64,000 nucleotides of DNA from Lates calcarifer. Its lineage: Eukaryota; Chordata; Actinopteri; Centropomidae. The notes below the pieces were generated by a model. It was not told the DNA's origin. It searched no databases and saw nothing but the letters and a program-made list of their open reading frames with translations. This document shows, piece by piece, positions 12,101 through 23,821 of the stretch (position 1 is the first letter of the stretch; each line of letters begins with the position of its first letter). A program made the translations under genes and the position numbers. Location: positions 14,748,068 to 14,812,067 of the forward strand of contig NC_066833.1 in the NCBI RefSeq assembly GCF_001640805.2, given 5' to 3'.

Positions 12101-13394
12101 CCTGCAAGCTTTAACATTCAGCCCCTCTTAGGTGACAGGAAGTGTTTATGGAGGTGGGGTGTTTGATGAAGAACAGATAGCTAAATAACTAGGCTAATGG
12201 GTCAATAGTAGCATTACACTCACACTCACGCACACACACACACACAATATGCTTAACCTCTCTTCACATCTCCATGCCTCTTAAAATGACAGAATTTGGC
12301 TCCATCGCTCCCATCTGTTCTTCAGTTTTGCACTCCAGAGCAACAGCTCTCTTTTTTTTGTTTGGTTGCAGAGGCAGGCTTTGACTCAGGAGCAAGAAAG
12401 AGAACAACTGCAGCAATATGCTAAATTACCCCCGGTTACAAAGATGCATGTGTAATTTGGGAGAATTACAGGTTTTCAGAGCGTGACCCACTCCCACATC
12501 TGACACCTCAACCCACATACACACAAACACAACACACACATACAGCATCAGTCTGTTTCAACTCGGACTGCAGATGTCACAGTGGTGTCAGTCACTGTGT
12601 GTGACAGGCTTCCTGAAAGCTACATGTATGGCATGCATATGCTCACTCATCGAAGTTGGTGGTTGCAAAACCACTGAATAGGATGCAACCGTTTTTGTGT
12701 TTGCATTTTATTGTCCCAGACATCCTTTGTTGAGGCAAGTCATTCAGTTTAGTCTGACATAAATTAGGTCAAAAAAAACCACGTGATTGCTGGGACTCTC
12801 AGGATCACTGACTGCCATCATGTTCTTATAAAAACACAAAAATTTATTTTTCACAATGACACAATGATCAACTATTTTTTAGTTTTATAATCTGGATGAA
12901 AACTAAATCTTTCTGCTTCCATGTTTGAAAGCTCAAGGGAGAGAGCAGAATGAGATTACTGACCCACCCCACCACCTAGGGAATTTCATTCCAGGAAATA
13001 TGTACAGTAATACTCTACAATGTGTGATACTAATTATTATTAAGGAAATTCTGTTAACACTTACGGCACACAAGCTTACTTACAGAAGACAGAATAAATT
13101 TTAATTATAGAAATTAAACAAAGAGGAGGAAGTAGCTGCAGGAGAGCAAAAAGAAAACATTAGCATTTCAAAGTAATCTAATCTAAGAATCTATTAGATG
13201 TTAAATTTGGGGTAGTAAACAATTTGTTATCACAAAAATACACATTTTTTAATATCATATCACAGGGAGACCCTTCCCCTTTTCCCCCATATTTCCTCTA
13301 TGACTCATCACGACGGGGTCTAGGTTGGTGAAGAGCAGAGGGAATAGGACGCAGAGAAGAAATGAATAATGGAAAAATGGTGTGATGGTCAGTG

Positions 13395-13990
13395 AAGGAG
13401 GGAGGGGTGATGTGTGATGGAATGGATGATAGCAGGAATAGAGGAGGGAGAATGGAGGCACAGCAATAGGACAAGAGCTTGAGGTGTGACCAACAAGATA
13501 CAGACTGGCTGATGACAAATTGAACAAAAACTGACTTTTTTCCCCCTCATGGAAGGGTTTAAGGGGAGAGCAAGAGGTTGAAGGGTGGAACAAAAAGCAA
13601 AATTATTCTTGAAGAATGTCATACTGTCTAATTTGAGAGAGAGACTGGCAGTGAGATGAACTGAGAGGAACACTCATACAATAATGATTGGGGAAAGAAA
13701 TCATAGGAAACAGACTGAAGCAGGGATGAGAGAAAGAAAATAATTGCAGGACACTGATCAAAACCTTAAGGATCTCACTCTAGGGGTGGAGAATAGAAAG
13801 TCTATAGAGAAGTGCCATGGTAGCAGAAAAAAAGTGGTACTTTTGGAGAGGTAGACTAAGAAAGTCTATCTCTTCAAGAGTACTTCAGCTCTACCACAAA
13901 AAAGGAACAATGAAGAAAGAGAAGCATATAGGGAGGCAAGAGGAAGTGCAAGGATGAGGAGAGAGAGGCAGGACTCCTATCTAAAATTAA
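13395..13990. repeat. Degenerate purine-rich tract
   Basis: Long run dominated by G and A on the + strand (gaggaggg, gagaga and ggaatagg units) with few pyrimidines. No coding signal. Confidence 0.6.
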
Positions 13991-14084
13991 AAACCATAAA
14001 ATAGATTCACTTTATAGAAGGGTGAAAAGTATATGGATACCCACATCTTCACATCTTTCAGTACTATAGTTCTAATGGTTTGAT

Positions 14085-14185
14085 GTTAAGTTACTAAGCA
14101 CATTTACTCAATTACTGTCCTGAGTTAAATATTGTACATTTTACTCCACTAAATTTATTTGCCAAATTACTATGCAGATTCAAAT
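14085..14185. mobile_element. Fragment of a common fish dispersed repeat
   Basis: Contains acatttactcaattactgt, attgtacattttactccact and the tail ttactatgcagattc. I recognise these as decayed pieces of a very common ray-finned-fish repeat (core: acatttactcaagtactgt ... ttttactccactacattt ... gcagattc). Identification is from memory, without alignment. Confidence 0.5.
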
Positions 14186-14229
14186 TAACGATACAAAATA
14201 TGATCAACAAATAAATTATGATCGTTATA

Positions 14230-14275
14230 GGACAAGACTATATTGATCCCTAGGGGGAAACCCCATGTAAATTTA
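14230..14275. mobile_element. Fragment of a fish dispersed repeat (ttattgatccc type)
   Basis: The motif tatattgatccctaggggg resembles the widespread fish repeat end tactttattgatccc-aggga. A second, better copy is at 62780-62935. Confidence 0.35.
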
Positions 14276-14289
14276 CTGGCAATTTTCCT

Positions 14290-15282
14290 CAAACAAATGT
14301 ACTGACCCTTTGTAAGTAAATCTCACTCTGACTACTTTTGTATCCAATTACAAAACCCCATAAAGTGCTTGGTATTTCAGGATTATTTAACTAACTTTTC
14401 TTTATTTGATTTCAAGAAATGTTTAAGAAATATTTAAATTATACTTCGTCTATCTATAGGTACTCTACAGCACTATTACAATTTGATTTGTTGCTTTTTT
14501 AACATTGGCTACTTTTTAGTCAACAGGATTGTCTTACTAGAAGTCTTCTACAAAACATGAAATAACATGTTTTATTACAACAACTTATTATTTTTTTTCT
14601 CTAACACTGGTGCACGAGGTAGTTGCTTAGAGGGCAACAAATACAGTCAGGTTGGCATTAAAACATTCCGAAATCAGTGCTGCCAACAGTACTGTCAAAA
14701 AGATTTTAACAACTTCATTCAATGCTCAGTCTGACTAAACAACATTTTCAAACAAGACATGTAACCTTTCTGATGTGTTCAATCTCTTAAGGCCTTGAAG
14801 GTACCATTTAGAGATAAAATGCCCAGTGAAATGCCCAGAGGTACCATTTTAAAGATGCAATAACTTTGTAAGCAACGTACAATGAGTGAAATCTCAACAC
14901 ATCACTTTCTTTTAGGTCTTTTAAAGGGAACTCCTGTAACAGCTGTATGTAAAAATTCACAACGTGTTATTACGTTCACCTGTAACGTTTCTACATGCCA
15001 GGTTGGTAACCACTGCCTATAACAGAACATACACACATGCATACAAAATCGTCTCAGGCCCAACATCTGAAACAGGGCACTTCTTCTTTAGCCAGTTTTT
15101 CCTATACAAGCCCACAAATATTATACAAACTGCAAGTTAAACACAATGAGTTTCAGAACTTGCAGGAACATTTACGCTAGACGTTTGCTGTGTGAACACT
15201 GGACTTTAGGAGACATCTTGAGGATATCAAGCTCAACAAAGAACTTCTGAAACACGTCAATATATATTTTCAATTCTGCCAC
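14290..15282. other. No protein gene; possible 3' UTR of the small - strand gene
   Basis: AT-rich. If the candidate gene at 15283-16200 is real, its 3' untranslated sequence would run through here; reverse-strand AATAAA matches occur at about 14568. Nothing else is recognised. Confidence 0.3.
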
Positions 15283-15414
15283 TCATTTACAGTCATCAAG
15301 AACCTGTTTTTCCATCGATGATGATCTACACACAGACAAGGGTATGGCCTTCTTATGCTGCATTTCCACAGATCTTCGAGACATGATGAGTCCTTTTGAT
15401 GGTTTCTTTGGCAT
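15283..15414 (-). CDS. Candidate 43-residue protein, unrecognised
   Basis: On the - strand a consensus acceptor (gtcatgtttttgacag) ends one base before ATG at 15414-15412. The ORF runs 43 codons to TGA at 15285-15283 and encodes a basic peptide starting MPKKPSKGLIMSRRSVEMQH and ending KQVLDDCK. If the exon at 16097 is spliced to 15415, the start context is aagggATGcc with G at -3. No signal peptide, membrane helix or domain that I recognise. The promoter-like region at 16100-16250 gives the context. It may be a true microprotein gene, the first coding exon of a longer gene with a downstream splice that I missed, or a long non-coding RNA. Confidence 0.4.
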   Translation of the reverse strand: MPKKPSKGLIMSRRSVEMQHKKAIPLSVCRSSSMEKQVLDDCK

Positions 15415-16096
15415 CCTGTCAAAAACATGACACATGAATCAGTGCTCAGAAGGCAGTACACTACACATATTCATCCTTAGAAGTTCCTGCATATTCAACA
15501 GGTGATTTACTGGGTTGAAATAGTCAATTAATACAGTCTTCACATAAATAATGCAATAGAAGTAACATGCTCAGAGCAAGCAATTAGTAAAATACTGGTA
15601 TTTATAATTGCTACTGGTATAAGTATTTAGGCAACCATTGGTTTTTAGTATATTTACATAAAGACTGATCTCTCCAGACTCTCCAAGGAACTCTATCAAG
15701 CAGCAGATGACGGCATCTCTTCTACCTTCAACATATTACAAGTAAATAGAAATGAATTTATGGTAGAGTAATATGTAACTGCATAACACAAACAGAAACC
15801 GAATGTTAGCCATTAGCAATGGAATTCTGTAACAGCAGCTAGCAAGTCGTACAATTTGGAGTTAAACCGTTGTGAAGTATATTGTATTAGCAGCCAAGTA
15901 AGGTGAGAAGGCAAGTGAGGCGGATTGGCAACAAAACCTGTCCACACAAATTAGCTGCGTAAGCAGCAGCACGTGTGCTGGCTAGCTAGCAGGGTGAACT
16001 TATCAGCTAATGCCAACGTTAAGAATTCGGTACTCAAACACTGGCTTCTGCTGACGAGACAGCAGAAATGTAAAGTTAACTAAGCATTCCACCTAC

Positions 16097-16200
16097 CCTT
16101 GTAGCTTCCGAATCCGTTAATTATTCAACAAATGAGCGGCGAAACCTGTTTTCCAGGGTCAAGTTCTATTGCCTCAGTGAGTCTCGAGGGGGGGAAACGC
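16097..16200 (-). other. Candidate 5' untranslated exon of the small - strand gene
   Basis: On the - strand the sequence gaagctacaagg is followed by the donor gtaggt at 16096-16091. There is no ATG in frame with the downstream ORF. The 5' end is not defined; 16200 is only the approximate edge of the promoter-like block. Confidence 0.35.
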
Positions 16201-16250
16201 GCAAACTCTCCTCTGACGTCACTCGTTGAGCATGCACAAGGTTGCCAGGT
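16200..16250. promoter_or_regulatory. Promoter-like block with a perfect CRE
   Basis: The palindromic cAMP response element tgacgtca lies at 16214-16221, next to a short CpG-rich patch (gaaacgcgcaaac, tcactcgttg, actcccgtcacc) in otherwise AT-rich DNA. It sits just upstream of the proposed - strand exon. A CRE is orientation independent, so it could also serve a + strand transcript. Confidence 0.4.
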
Positions 16251-16768
16251 TCACTCCCGTCACCCAAGTAAAATGTTACTTTCTAGTGTTAGGTTGTGCA
16301 GTCAACACAGTAGTTTAGTTGATATTACTTGGTGTGAATGAAATGTAGACATGGTTACAAATAGCAAGTAACAGATTAAATAGGAAGTGACGTTTTAAAG
16401 TAAAAGAATTCAAACAAATAATCACTGTAATAATTACAGGGCCAAAAATGTATTCTTTCAGTGTACTTCTGTACTTTATATTTAAGTAATATTTTGAATG
16501 CATGACATAAACTTGTAGTAGAGTATTTTTAGATTGTGGTATGGCTGCTTTTTCTTAATTAAAATGTCTGAGTGCCTCTCCCACTAGGGGGTTTGAGCTA
16601 AGCCTTTAATTTCCAACAAAGTGAAATCATAACATGTAGCATACAGTGATATTGCAGATAACTGTGAGCAATAGTGCAACTTTGTGACAAAAAATAAACA
16701 AAACAAAACAGAATAGATCAGTTACAATAGCGATGTATGCATAGCAAGGTATGTAAAATACATCTTTT
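16250..16768. other. Intergenic, nothing recognised
   Basis: AT-rich sequence without coding exons or clear repeats. Confidence 0.4.
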
Positions 16769-16769
16769 T

Positions 16770-17095
16770 TCTATTTTGGATGTGGAAGAATTTATCTGGC
16801 CTGCACAGAGCCTTGACCTCAACGTTCTTCCTTCAGGACCTTCAGGATTTATTGAAGCGCAGACTCCAATCTAGCTTCTTTGGTCCAACATCAGTGCCTG
16901 ACCTCACCAATGCTCTTGTGGCTAAATGAGAGCAAATCCCTGCAGCCAGGTTCCAAAAATGGTAAGCCTTCCCCGAAGGAGTGGAGGCTGTTATAGCAGT
17001 ATATTCATGAGCATGGTTGTGGACTTAGAGCAAACACTGTATTGGTGTATTAATTGGGTGTCCATTCACATTTGGCCATGTAGTGTAGATGTGCA
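16770..17095 (+). pseudogene. Tc1/mariner-type transposase 3' fragment with element end
   Basis: Contains tggcctgcacagagccttga (WPAQSLDL), caacatcagtgcctgacctc (PTSVPDL), aatgctcttgtggctaaatg and gaaggagtggaggctgttat (RVEAVI). These are in the order of the C-terminal Tc1-like transposase coding region common in fish. The 3' part ends with tttggccatgtagtgta, close to the tttggccatatagtgta terminus I know from these elements. Frame changes and stops show it is inactive. Confidence 0.75.
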
Positions 17096-17104
17096 GGGTC
17101 AGTC

Positions 17105-17990
17105 TGTCTTGGGGAAATAAAGGGGCAGAGAGAAGGGGTGGATGTTGCAAGAGGGACACTTGATGTTGAAGGAGAAAGAGAGATGACACAAAAGACTGAA
17201 GGAGCAAGACGAAGAGACAGTGTTTTTGAGAGATGGCTGAAGACTGATAGAAGTGTTTGTCATCACTAGAGAGATTAGAAGAGGAGAGTAAGATGAACTG
17301 AGGGATGGGAGCGAGAGAGGCAGAGTGATGGAGAGAGAAGAAGGGACATGAAGAGAGATGGAGCAGGGTTCAGGGGGCATAATAATGACAAAATGACAAG
17401 AGGATGATCGAAGCATGGGTCATGTTTACCCACAGGAGAAGGAGTGAGAGAGATGGCGAAGAGTCTGGAGGCGGTGAGGCGACAGCAGACTGAAGGGTCA
17501 CTCTGTATACGGGGAGAAGGAGAGATTGAGGGATATTGATGTGCAGAGGGAGGAGAGAGATGAAGAGAGACAGCTTGGGATGGAGAGAGGGCCTCTGGCT
17601 CTGAAAAGAGAAAGGGTTGATGAAGCAAAGGAGGGACAGAAATGATGAGAGCCTGAGAGCGGGGAAAACAGTCATGGAGGGAAGAGAGGAAGGGAGGAGA
17701 GGAAAGATAGAGAGAGAGGCTGAAATCCTGTGAGAATATTTTGTCCACTGTGCAAAGGCAGCTCTTTGATGTCTTGAAAAGATACAGGAAACATGAAGGA
17801 TTCAGTCTGTGGCAAACATGCCATTTTTTTATTCAGATGAGGAAGTCTACAGGGAGTGAAAGAGGAGACTGAGAGGCACAAATGATTTATCAGTGTGTTA
17901 GAAGGGAGTAGTGAAAACAGGAGGGAGATGGTTGAAAAGTTAGAGAATAAAGGCTCTGCACTGAGTTGAGAAGAGAGATGAAGAGATCGG
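17105..17990. repeat. About 0.9 kb degenerate purine-rich tract
   Basis: The + strand is dominated by G and A in units such as gagaga, gaagga and gggagag for almost 900 bp. The ORFs read on the opposite strand are Ser/Leu/Pro-rich consequences of this composition. Confidence 0.65.
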
Positions 17991-18129
17991 ATCATCAAGT
18001 CCAGACAAAGCTCCATTTTGGATGAGATAATAACATATATCATATATATATACAAAGATATTTGAATAATAATTTGATATATTTAGGAATAACAATTATA
18101 TCTACAGACATTTTCAACTTGGTTGGAAA

Positions 18130-18960
18130 TAAAAAGGGATTGAAGACTTCCCATGCCTTTTAAAAATCTACAGACTGGGTATACCAAATCCAAACTTGGA
18201 CAAAAATATTCATATCCATAGCTGAACTGATTTTATTATGTGGTAGTGAAGTGTGCGGCCCCATGGCAAACCAAAATCATGAGAAAACCCAACTGAAAGC
18301 CTACGCACTGAAATTTATAAGAACATGTTTTGAGTCTAAAACACAACAAACAATAGCGGCCAAGCTGATTTGGGCCAATGTCCATCATTAATTATGATCC
18401 AGAAAGAGCAATAAAATTATATGAACAGCTTAAGGCCAGTAAGCCCAGCTTTTATCAGGTGTGTGCTGCCAAGAGGAAAAGAGCTGGTCATGAGGCTCAG
18501 CACAGCACTCACACAATCAGGATGGACCATATTATAGTCAAATGAAAAGAACATCAAACCACTACAAAAACTCAAAGTAAACTTCAACGTTATGTAGCAC
18601 TGGGCAGACAGTACCAAAGCGGCAGGTTATCTGGGAGAATCTAGTGGACATAAACTGAGAGAGACATCACTGTCTGGTTGACATTACAGTCTGGACACAG
18701 ACAAATCTGGCAACCCAGAGAATGTGGTTACTCTGTCAGTTCTGCCAAAAGCAAGAGAAGAGACATTTCTTGCTACACTGCAGCACATATGGAGACACAA
18801 GCACCAAGTTCTTTACAAAAATAAAACTCAAATACCAAGAATTCAACATCTGAGACCAAAACAAAATTTTATCATAATGTTATCTCTTTCACTCTATGGT
18901 TCTCACCATTACATTGATTATTTTCATCACAGTATGCTGTGTGTAGCATGTAGTTGTTTC
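18130..18960 (+). pseudogene. Decayed LINE C-terminal region
   Basis: Translations in shifting frames give LILLCGSEVCGP (LINE motif YGSEVWGP), later QSKLQRYVALGRQYQ, then GHRQIWQPRE and CQFCQKQEKRHFLLHC followed by STYGDTSTKFFTKI. The order Y/CGSE-WGP, Q-LRCY-LGR-Y, R-TWLP-E, C-C-E--HFLLHC-Y is the C-terminus of a fish LINE reverse-transcriptase protein, ending in its Cys/His finger. Several stops and frame changes are present. Confidence 0.7.
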
Positions 18961-19109
18961 TGTTGTCTTGTTTAAATAGTGTTGCATAGTGTATACTGTA
19001 TTGTAAACCTAGTGCAACATACTTTGGTAATAGTGTACTTAATTCTGCTCATGCCGATAAAGCAGATGTGATTTTGAGGAGCAAAAAAATAAATTAGAGC
19101 TGGAGACAA

Positions 19110-19420
19110 TGTGTCAGAGAGGTGACTTCTTCTCTGCAGAGAGAGAGTGATGGCCTGAGTGAGAAACAGATGAGCGGGGGAGACAATGGTGGAGAAAATG
19201 CTGAGTCACTCCATTGGGAGGAAAATGGTGGTAATGAGCAAAGGGTGAGGAAGCCAGGAGTGGGTGAGAGGGGATAAAGGGGACAAAGAGCGGAACGGGT
19301 GAAATGACAGATCTAGAGAGAAAAGGGGGGAATGGAGAGATGCAAGGAGAGAGAAATGAGGGAAAGAGAGAGGGAGAATAGAGGGATGAAGGGAGTGGCG
19401 GGAGTGAGGTCATGCTTTTG
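19110..19420. repeat. Purine-rich tract
   Basis: Third purine-dominated block of the gap, composed of gagag, gggga and gaagg units. Confidence 0.5.
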
Positions 19421-19537
19421 CTATCATTACATATATAGGTCATTGCTCATTTTTCTCTCCTCAGGATGATTTAGGCTTCAAGTACACCTGTTTCTTACTG
19501 ATAATGACAACACATTGGAATGTGCCTCCAGTGTGCG

Positions 19538-19606
19538 TGATTGTGTGTGTGTTTGTGTGTGTATGTGTGTGTGTGCAAGTGTCTATGTGTCTGTGTGGGT
19601 GTATGT
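19538..19606. repeat. Interrupted TG microsatellite
   Basis: Runs of tg broken by ttt, ta and caagtgtc. Confidence 0.7.
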
Positions 19607-19751
19607 GTTGTGATGGTTCAACAAGTCAACAAAATGGTTTGCTGTTTAGTCGGTTGTCAGTTCCTTCCAAAATTACCTATATGACTATTTTCTGATCTGG
19701 TTCCCCTACTGACTTTTGGTTACATTTAGGCACTGAGACTACTTGGTTAAG

Positions 19752-19986
19752 GTCAAAAGAACAAAGCTGGTGTGATGCTATATATTTATCAATGTCAGTG
19801 AATCCCACAAAAAGACCAAACCAACAATGCATCCCTCAGTTCTCTCTGGCTTCTCTATCCTGACTGCATCACTCTGCCTAAAGCCCATTGGTTTCTACTG
19901 AGGATGTAAATCTTTCAAAGTGGGTCTTTTCATGGGATTTGTTGACCATAAGAAAATAGAACATCACCAGCCTCATCCTTTAAGGA
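19752..19986. mobile_element. Non-autonomous DNA transposon (MITE-like), copy B
   Basis: About 235 bp. The left arm contains gctggtgtgatgctatatat and gtcagtgaatcccacaaaaa; the right arm contains gggtcttttcatgggatttg and ends in accagcctcatccttta. The reverse complement of the right arm matches the left arm over about 60 bp (20 of 26 bases in the inner part). Same family as 4587-4964. Confidence 0.75.
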
Positions 19987-19989
19987 CAG

Positions 19990-22900
19990 ATTGTCATTAG
20001 GGTTTAATGACAACAACCTTGACTGTTGGCAAAAGACAACAGTCTCCCCTATTTAAAGTTACATCAAGATGTTGTGGTGGTTAAACATCACACTACTTGA
20101 CTGAGAGACGAGAATCATAATTTGTGCGACAAGAAGCCATTGTTCACCAGACTTAAACATAAATCCTTTTTAGGCATTTCAACAAACAACAGATGCAGCT
20201 GTTTTTCTGGTGAGGACAGGTTTCTATGCTAAAGGTTCTGCATACCCACCATATCTTATTGTACATTTTCCCCTGAGCTCACACCCCTCTGCCTCTCCAC
20301 ATCAATTATGATCGTAGTTTCTATCTGGAGTAACAGTTCCTTTTAATTGGGTAAAAATCTGGTTTCATTTTCAAAACACAATACAAGCGACAGAAAGAGA
20401 AAAGGCTGCCTGTGTAGATATAAGCAGCAGATGCAATGGGCAAAGTCCAAACAATTTTAGCAGCAGTGAGCTGCACAGAATGACTTTCATGGAGGGACAT
20501 CTAGGGTCACCATTCTGTTAAACAGAAACAGAAACAGAAACAATTTATCAATACCCATGAGTTTCCTTGGGCTTGTGTTCTAGGTGTTATTCATGCATTA
20601 GCTTTGCTTTAGTGTGTCACCCTCTTGGACCTGCACAGCCTTTGCTTGCCAATATGTACAACAGACTTCTGTCCACGATAATTCAAGTTGGCTCTTGGCT
20701 AAACAACTGCATAGTCTTATCTGAGCAATAGGCTTAACTGACCTCATTCATGTGAAATTACAGCAGAGTTGAAGATACCCTTCATCTGGCTATACCTCTG
20801 TGAAAATGACGGCAGCATGAAGGGTGGTGTTGCTGTGATCTGTCATCATCGTTCAAACAAGGGTGGAATGTGGCAGTGGTGCTCACTCATTTAGCTATTA
20901 GTGAAACTTGAGGCTGCAGTGCACTAGAAAAAAAAGAAAAAAGAAAAGGAAAAAAAAGTCAGAAAATAACATCTAATCCTTAACATACCATAAAACATGG
21001 TTTCATGGGTACATGTAGAGTTATTGGATGTTCAGAAATCTGTCACTTACACACAGTTTAGGACACATTCACCCTCTGGCAATAAAAGACCTCCATCTCT
21101 GTGTTTTCCAGTGATCTGAGGAAGAGACATGGGTACCACTGTGAGTATAAAAAAAAAAAATTAAATAAATAAAAAACATCTCCCTCTGCAACTGCTAATG
21201 CTCTGTCAACTATATTTTCATATCAGCTGTAAGAACATCTAAATATATTGCATGTATTAATTAATCAGTGACTCACATTAGGCAGGAAACTGTTCCTGTG
21301 CTGCTCTCCACAGGTTCAAAGCAGACTTCTGACCACACTACAGTCACTGACATCAACACAGGTGTTCAGGCTGTTGACACCTGATTAAAATCAGCTGCCT
21401 CATTAGGACGTGGTCAGAAAAGTCTGTAATTAATTTCAGACTGTCCTTCAAAGTACCATAATACTAAATTACTGATATTTAATCTGAAGAGTATGATAAT
21501 ATATAAAACCTGTGCCCTGGGGTGGTTTACAGTGGATGAGGTCTTACTGATATGGTGTCACATGGTATCTCTTAAAACTGGAGGTAAAAAAATGTTGCCC
21601 AAATACCTCTTTGGTTATGGTTGAAAGGGAGAAACCTACAAATTACTTTTGTCTCTCTAGTCAACATATTGTGCAGTAAGTATAATGAAGATAGAGTTTA
21701 TTGCTCTATTGTAGTAGACTGCATTAGCTTTAGCTATAGGTGTACCGTAACCAGAAACTGGGTATATTAGCATTAAGTGTGTTTGTTTTTGGACCACTTT
21801 TTTCCTGTTTGGGTTCTCACAGTGCTCAGAGTATCCCAAGCATTGAAAAATGATGCTTGGGGTACTCAGTGCAATTAAAAAACTGACACCAAGGGGTCCT
21901 GACCAAGCGCCCTTATGTGACAAGTTTTCAGCAGCTACGGCAAACAATGATGGTGTCCACCTCCTTTATTTTTGTTTTCCATCTTGTAAGAGGTCACCCA
22001 AGCAGTTACACAGTGGTCTTAAGTTTGAAATTTATTCATATCATCTGAGCACACAGTCCCACTGGTGTGATTGTCACAAATGAGTGAGCAAAAGGAAAAT
22101 GCATGAATTGTCTTTATTTTACGTTCATTTTTCCGCTAAAAAGAATTGACGGTCTATGTAATAGGCCATAAAACAGGAGAAGACAGAAGGCTTTTTTTTT
22201 TTTTTTTTTTGCCATTGTTGAGTTGTAGAAACAACAGACTGTGGAAACAGCCCTGGGAATATCGTGAACAATAGAGCTCTTTTCAGTTGTGTTGCAACCA
22301 AGAATACAGCTTAGCATAACTCAGAAAAAAGTCAGAATACTCTTTCTGTTTCTCACTGTAGGCGTAATAATAACTTATTATTACAACAGCTGCAAGAAAT
22401 ATGCATCACAACAGCCGGTCCCACAAAAATTCAAACTGTCCTCACAGTAAAGGTTTACTTCAAGACCAAGAATTCTACTTTTAGGACTATAAAACAGATA
22501 TGTTAACATTGGGAGCAACAGTCAAAGGTTAAAGGGTGGATTCTGGTCATCATTCAGATGATAAGACTACTGTGTCACAGTACATCCTGAGGCAAAAGTA
22601 CACAATTTGAATTTTCCCAACTTGAAATGTTTAGGAATGCTTGATCTGCGGAGCATATTGAAGTCGGCAGCAGCCAGTGAATCTGAATCAGTTTGGTAAG
22701 TAGAGTTGGCAGGCGGACTCCTCTGCCTGACTGTCTGTCTAAATATGAGCCGAGCCCTTCAGGGGATATTTCATCTCCTCTCTCCTCCACTTCCTTTGTC
22801 TTTTTGGGTCCCACTGTCTATATCCCCTCTCTCATCTCACTCCCTCTCTTTAACTCTCCTGCTTTGTTTCTTCTGTTCATTCGTTAGTTTGTTCAGTGGT

Positions 22901-23165
22901 TCTTAATTTCTTCCTTTAGGTCCATAGCTCTCTCTGTCTTCAACCGTTTCTCATCTCATCTGTCCTTAACCTCTCTTGTCTGTGTTGTTCTTGTGATGTT
23001 TGTGTGATGTTCTAACAGAGGCTATTCTGTTCTACAAAAAGCAACTTTTTATATGATGACCTGCAAAAGCACTTTGACGTGATACCACAATCTTATTTGT
23101 AACATAACACAAATTTCCTGTAGATTGGATTAGGGACATTTTTTTAGTTTGAATATACGGAAAGA
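19990..23165. other. Intergenic, no gene recognised
   Basis: AT-rich. Holds a short agaaac tandem array (20521-20541), poly-A and poly-T runs (21150-21160, 22192-22210) and a pyrimidine-rich stretch (22770-22990). No supported coding exon. Confidence 0.5.
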
Positions 23166-23168
23166 TTT

Positions 23169-23210
23169 AGCTCATGATTACAGTTTGGCAGCAAATCATA
23201 ATCATGAGCT
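23169..23210. repeat. Compact 42-nt hairpin
   Basis: Perfect 12-bp arms agctcatgatta (23169-23180) and taatcatgagct (23199-23210). Inside them gtttg and caaat can pair further around a gcag loop. Confidence 0.75.
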
Positions 23211-23618
23211 GAACATTTCTGAGTACATATGGTCCATATCAGATCTGTATAAAATCATCTTAATCTAAGTTTTATTTGTGTATCTCAGATTAGGCTAGGA
23301 CTCACAGTAAATGGTTTGTGAGAAAAGTGAGAAATTCTGTTGGTCATTTAACACATCCACTTGCACACCACCAGCACCATCTTTCGCCCTTTCACGTATT
23401 CACACATTGGACACAAACATGTGGCTCCTTCACATATTACATCATCCTGATTGTACACACATGCATAAACAACACATACACACTAATGTAGACACCACCC
23501 ACCAGTCGTGTGAGTTGAGTCATAGCCCCTGAGGTGATTCTGCTGATTCAAAAACCTCTTATGCTAAATCTCAGATGGAAGCAGATGCAGTCCTTGTGGC
23601 CTGCCATGGACACGCATT

Positions 23619-23621
<3 letters not shown>

Positions 23622-23664
<43 letters not shown>
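23622..23664. repeat. CA microsatellite
   Basis: Pure ca dinucleotide run of about 43 bp. Confidence 0.95.
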
Positions 23665-23667
<3 letters not shown>

Positions 23668-23819
23668 TATGGCATATGTTGATGTGCCCAGGTTAATCTC
23701 TCTATGCATACAATCACAGGGTGACATGCACACACATAATAAAGTATGCTTGAATACATCCTCACTCAAATGTGTTAAGCACTCACACACAAACTTGCAC
23801 AAAAAAATCATGAACAAAA

Positions 23820-23821
<2 letters not shown>

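Larger units (their letters stand above)
8200..14090. other. Intergenic, no gene recognised
   Basis: Mostly AT-rich. Contains a pyrimidine-rich stretch (about 9357-9480), CA-rich patches (9728-9830, 11610-11660, 11935-12060, 12220-12246), an 11-bp hairpin (9161-9192) and purine-rich sequence from 13395. ORFs here lack domain similarity that I recognise and are not supported. Confidence 0.5.

Noticed and set aside
17275..18055. Ser/Leu/Pro-rich ORFs of 101-157 codons on the - strand
   Set aside because: They arise from the purine-rich tract (few stops on the complementary strand), with no start context, domain or splice support.
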